Assembly (NCBI GenBank): GCA_903919215.1
Contig: CAIXHI010000241.1
Coordinates: 1 to 15,966 of the forward strand
Reading direction: 5' to 3'
Length of the DNA: 15,966 nt
From: an uncultured Acidimicrobiaceae bacterium
Lineage (GTDB): Bacteria > Actinomycetota > Acidimicrobiia > Acidimicrobiales > Ilumatobacteraceae
Of this stretch, positions 13,997 to 15,966 are shown piece by piece (within the stretch, counting starts at the first letter, position 1; every line of letters begins with the position of its first letter). Position numbers and translations under genes: made by a program. Under the pieces are notes generated by a model. The model was given only the letters and a program-made list of their open reading frames with translations, made no database searches and was not told where the DNA came from.

Positions 13997-15541
13997 ATGG
14001 TGCGTACACACACGGTCCTGGTGGTGGATTTCGGAGCGCAATACGCGCAACTCATCGCCCGACGGGTGCGCGAGTTGAACGTGTACTCCGAGATCGTTCC
14101 GCATCGCATCACTGCGGCCGAGGTGGCGGCCAAGGATCCCACCGCGATCATCCTCTCGGGCGGCCCCAAGAGCGTGCACGTGGACGGCGCCCCGACACTC
14201 GATCCGGCGATCTACGAACTTGGTATCCCGATCCTGGGCATCTGTTACGGCGCACAGCTCATCGGCCAGCAACTGGGCGGCACCGTGGGCCGAGGGCTGC
14301 GCGGCGAGTATGGCCGTGCGCGAGCCGCACGGATCGGCGACTCGGCGCTGCTCGAGGGCATGCCGGTCGAGCAGGAAGTGTGGATGAGCCACTTCGACGC
14401 TGTCACCGAGGTGCCAGCCGGTTTCGTCGCCACGGCGAGCACCCCCGATGCACCGGTCGCGGCAATGGAGCACATCGAGCGCAAGATCTTCGGTGTGCAG
14501 TGGCACCCGGAAGTGGTGCACACGCCCTACGGCATGAACCTGCTGCAGCGGTTCCTGCACGATCTCGCCGGCTGCGAGCCGAATTGGACGATGGGCTCGA
14601 TCATCGATGAGCAAGTCGCCGCCGTGAAAGCGCAGGTGGGCACTGGCAGGGTGATCTGCGCGCTCAGCGGTGGTGTGGATTCCGCGGTCGCCGCGGCGCT
14701 GGTGCATCGGGCCATCGGGCAGCAACTGGTCTGTATCTATGTCGATACGGGGCTGATGCGCCTCAACGAGAGTGATCAGGTCGTCGAGACGTTCAAGCGC
14801 AACATGGGGATCGAATTGATCCATGTCAGCGCCGGACCGCGCTACTTCGAGAAGCTGGCCGGGGTTGTCGAGCCCGAGGCCAAGCGCAAGATCATCGGTG
14901 AGCTGTTCGTTCGCATCTTCGAGGAGCACACCGGTGGCCTCAGCGACGCCAAGTACCTCGTACAGGGCACGCTGTACCCCGACGTCATCGAGAGCGGCGG
15001 CGCAGATGGCACGGCCTCGGTGATCAAGAGCCACCACAACGTGGGTGGTCTGCCCGCCGACATGACGCTCGAACTGGTCGAGCCACTGCGCGACCTGTTC
15101 AAGGACGAAGTGCGCAAACTGGGCAAGGAACTCGGTCTCCCTGACGAGATCGTGTTGCGTCAGCCGTTCCCCGGGCCCGGCCTGGGGGTGCGCATCCTCG
15201 GTGAGGTCACACCCGATCGCGTCATCACACTGCAACTCGCCGATGCCATCGTGCGTGAGGAGATCCACACGGCTGGTCTCGAGCGCGAACTGTGGCAGAG
15301 CTTCGCGGTTCTCGCCGCCGATGTGCGCTCGGTGGGCGTGATGGGCGATGAGCGCACGTATGCCCACCCGATCATCATTCGTGCCGTCACCAGCGACGAT
15401 GCGATGACGGCCGACTGGGCGCGCCTGCCGTACGACTTGCTTGAGACGATGTCGAACCGCATCATCAACGAGGTACCGGGCGTGAACCGGGTGGTCTACG
15501 ACGTCACGTCGAAGCCACCGGGCACCATTGAATGGGAGTGA
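13997..15541 (+). CDS. guaA: GMP synthase (glutamine-hydrolysing)
   Basis: GuaA converts XMP to GMP with ATP and glutamine. The 514-aa protein carries both domains. The class I glutaminase has Cys83 in GICYGAQ and His170/Glu172 in WHPEV. The ATP pyrophosphatase domain has the P-loop LSGGVDS (SGGVDS at 224-229) and YVDTGLMR, and the C-terminal dimerisation domain contains RQPFPGPGLGVR and ends PPGTIEWE. The ATG at 13997 gives the family N-terminus VLVVDFGAQYAQLIARRVRE. It is divergently transcribed from the peptidoglycan-binding gene and stands alone, with a 61-nt gap before the next gene. Confidence 0.98.
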   Translation: MVRTHTVLVVDFGAQYAQLIARRVRELNVYSEIVPHRITAAEVAAKDPTAIILSGGPKSVHVDGAPTLDPAIYELGIPILGICYGAQLIGQQLGGTVGRGLRGEYGRARAARIGDSALLEGMPVEQEVWMSHFDAVTEVPAGFVATASTPDAPVAAMEHIERKIFGVQWHPEVVHTPYGMNLLQRFLHDLAGCEPNWTMGSIIDEQVAAVKAQVGTGRVICALSGGVDSAVAAALVHRAIGQQLVCIYVDTGLMRLNESDQVVETFKRNMGIELIHVSAGPRYFEKLAGVVEPEAKRKIIGELFVRIFEEHTGGLSDAKYLVQGTLYPDVIESGGADGTASVIKSHHNVGGLPADMTLELVEPLRDLFKDEVRKLGKELGLPDEIVLRQPFPGPGLGVRILGEVTPDRVITLQLADAIVREEIHTAGLERELWQSFAVLAADVRSVGVMGDERTYAHPIIIRAVTSDDAMTADWARLPYDLLETMSNRIINEVPGVNRVVYDVTSKPPGTIEWE

Positions 15542-15563
15542 GCCGCGAGTGAGCGCGGGGCGC

Positions 15564-15593
15564 TTCGCAATGCTTTCGTAACATAGGTACACT
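15564..15593 (+). promoter_or_regulatory. candidate promoter (TTCGCA / TACACT)
   Basis: TTCGCA at 15564-15569 and TACACT at 15588-15593 are 18 nt apart, and the -10 ends 9 nt before the ATG at 15603. The local base composition is noticeably more AT-rich than the flanking genes. There is no strong ribosome-binding site, so the transcript is probably near-leaderless. Confidence 0.45.
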
Positions 15594-15602
15594 GCCCAGG
15601 TC

Positions 15603-15966
15603 ATGTCGCGACCACCTCGGTTCCGAGTGCTGTTGAGCACGATCGTGCTGGCCACCCTGTTCGGGGGCCCGCAGATCGTCGCTGCCGACGGTGTCGATCA
15701 GGCGCAGAGCAAAGTCGACAAGATGCTCAACGGGCTGCAGGACCTCGAGGACCGCATGGGTCAGCTCGATGAGGATTACGGCCTTGCCGAGGAACGTCAG
15801 ACGCAGCTGCAGGGCGATATCGCAACTTCGCAGGTGAAGCTCGATGAGCTGAACGTGGAGTTGGGCGGTGTGCAGTCGGTGATGGCCAAGATCGCACTCG
15901 ATCGGTACACGGCGGGCGACACGCTGCAGCTCAGCCCGATCTTCTCCGACGCCGAGACATTTACCC
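15603..15966 (+). CDS. secreted coiled-coil protein, N-terminal part (3' end outside window)
   Basis: 121 codons are visible before the window ends. Residues about 1-28 are a signal peptide (basic start, LLSTIVLATLFGG core, cleavage plausibly after IVAA). From about residue 30 the chain is a helical coiled coil rich in Leu, Gln, Glu and Asp (DKMLNGLQDLEDRMGQLDEDY and following heptads), breaking at DRYTAGDTLQLSPIF. This architecture is typical of PcsB/RipA/EnvC-like N-terminal domains that precede an NlpC/P60 or M23 peptidase domain, and the RYTAGD-L..L segment recalls actinobacterial NlpC/P60 proteins. The catalytic part is not in the window, so the enzyme class is inference. Confidence 0.8.
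   Translation, partial: MSRPPRFRVLLSTIVLATLFGGPQIVAADGVDQAQSKVDKMLNGLQDLEDRMGQLDEDYGLAEERQTQLQGDIATSQVKLDELNVELGGVQSVMAKIALDRYTAGDTLQLSPIFSDAETFT

Noticed and set aside
15542..15602. Possible terminator after guaA
   Set aside because: Only a 4-bp GCGC-type inverted repeat is seen, with no T-tract; the segment is better explained as the promoter of the next gene.
13364..15655. A 763-codon minus-strand open frame opposite guaA
   Set aside because: It is antisense to a full-length, motif-complete GMP synthase, has no recognisable domain and has no ribosome-binding site.

Overview
The window is GC-rich, gene-dense chromosomal DNA with almost no intergenic space. It looks like a free-living Actinomycetota chromosome. 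The protein flavour, the leaderless-looking promoters (TANNNT 6-10 nt before a start codon) and the CIRCE-controlled groESL fit the Acidimicrobiia (Ilumatobacter-like relatives), but that placement is an inference made without a database search. I see no tRNA or rRNA gene, CRISPR array, phage or transposase.

Layout, left to right. (1) 2-3412, plus strand: the 3' part of alanine racemase, then tsaE-tsaB-rimI-tsaD. The last four genes overlap by 4-7 nt and encode most of the tRNA t6A37 machinery plus a RimI-type acetyltransferase. (2) 3423-6377, plus strand: a THUMP-type RNA guanine methyltransferase, a 158-nt gap holding two copies of a 45-bp hairpin repeat, a DusB-like dihydrouridine synthase, and a Maf nucleotide pyrophosphatase. 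(3) 6374-7501, minus strand: an unknown single-pass membrane protein whose stop codon overlaps that of maf. (4) 7527-9671: groES-groEL with two CIRCE operators overlapping a well-formed promoter and an intrinsic terminator behind groEL. (5) 9698-11054, plus strand: a small four-helix membrane protein, a 55-aa ORF, and a NudL-like Nudix hydrolase. (6) 11063-13881, minus strand: a run transcribed as peptidoglycan-binding secreted protein, small lipoprotein, aromatic-L-amino-acid-type PLP decarboxylase, and secreted prokaryotic phospholipase A2. (7) 13997-15966, plus strand: guaA and the start of a secreted coiled-coil protein that runs off the window.

Functionally, the left half is translation quality and cell-wall precursor housekeeping (t6A, rRNA/tRNA methylation, dihydrouridine, D-alanine) followed by the heat-shock chaperonin. 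The accessory part is the minus-strand block at 11063-13881, which puts an envelope-associated protein, a lipoprotein, an amine-forming decarboxylase and a secreted phospholipase next to one another. I found no clear undescribed multigene defence or mobile system. The most unusual sequence structures are the paired 45-bp hairpin units, the double CIRCE straddling the groES promoter, and a four-unit 15-bp minisatellite in a secreted-protein linker.
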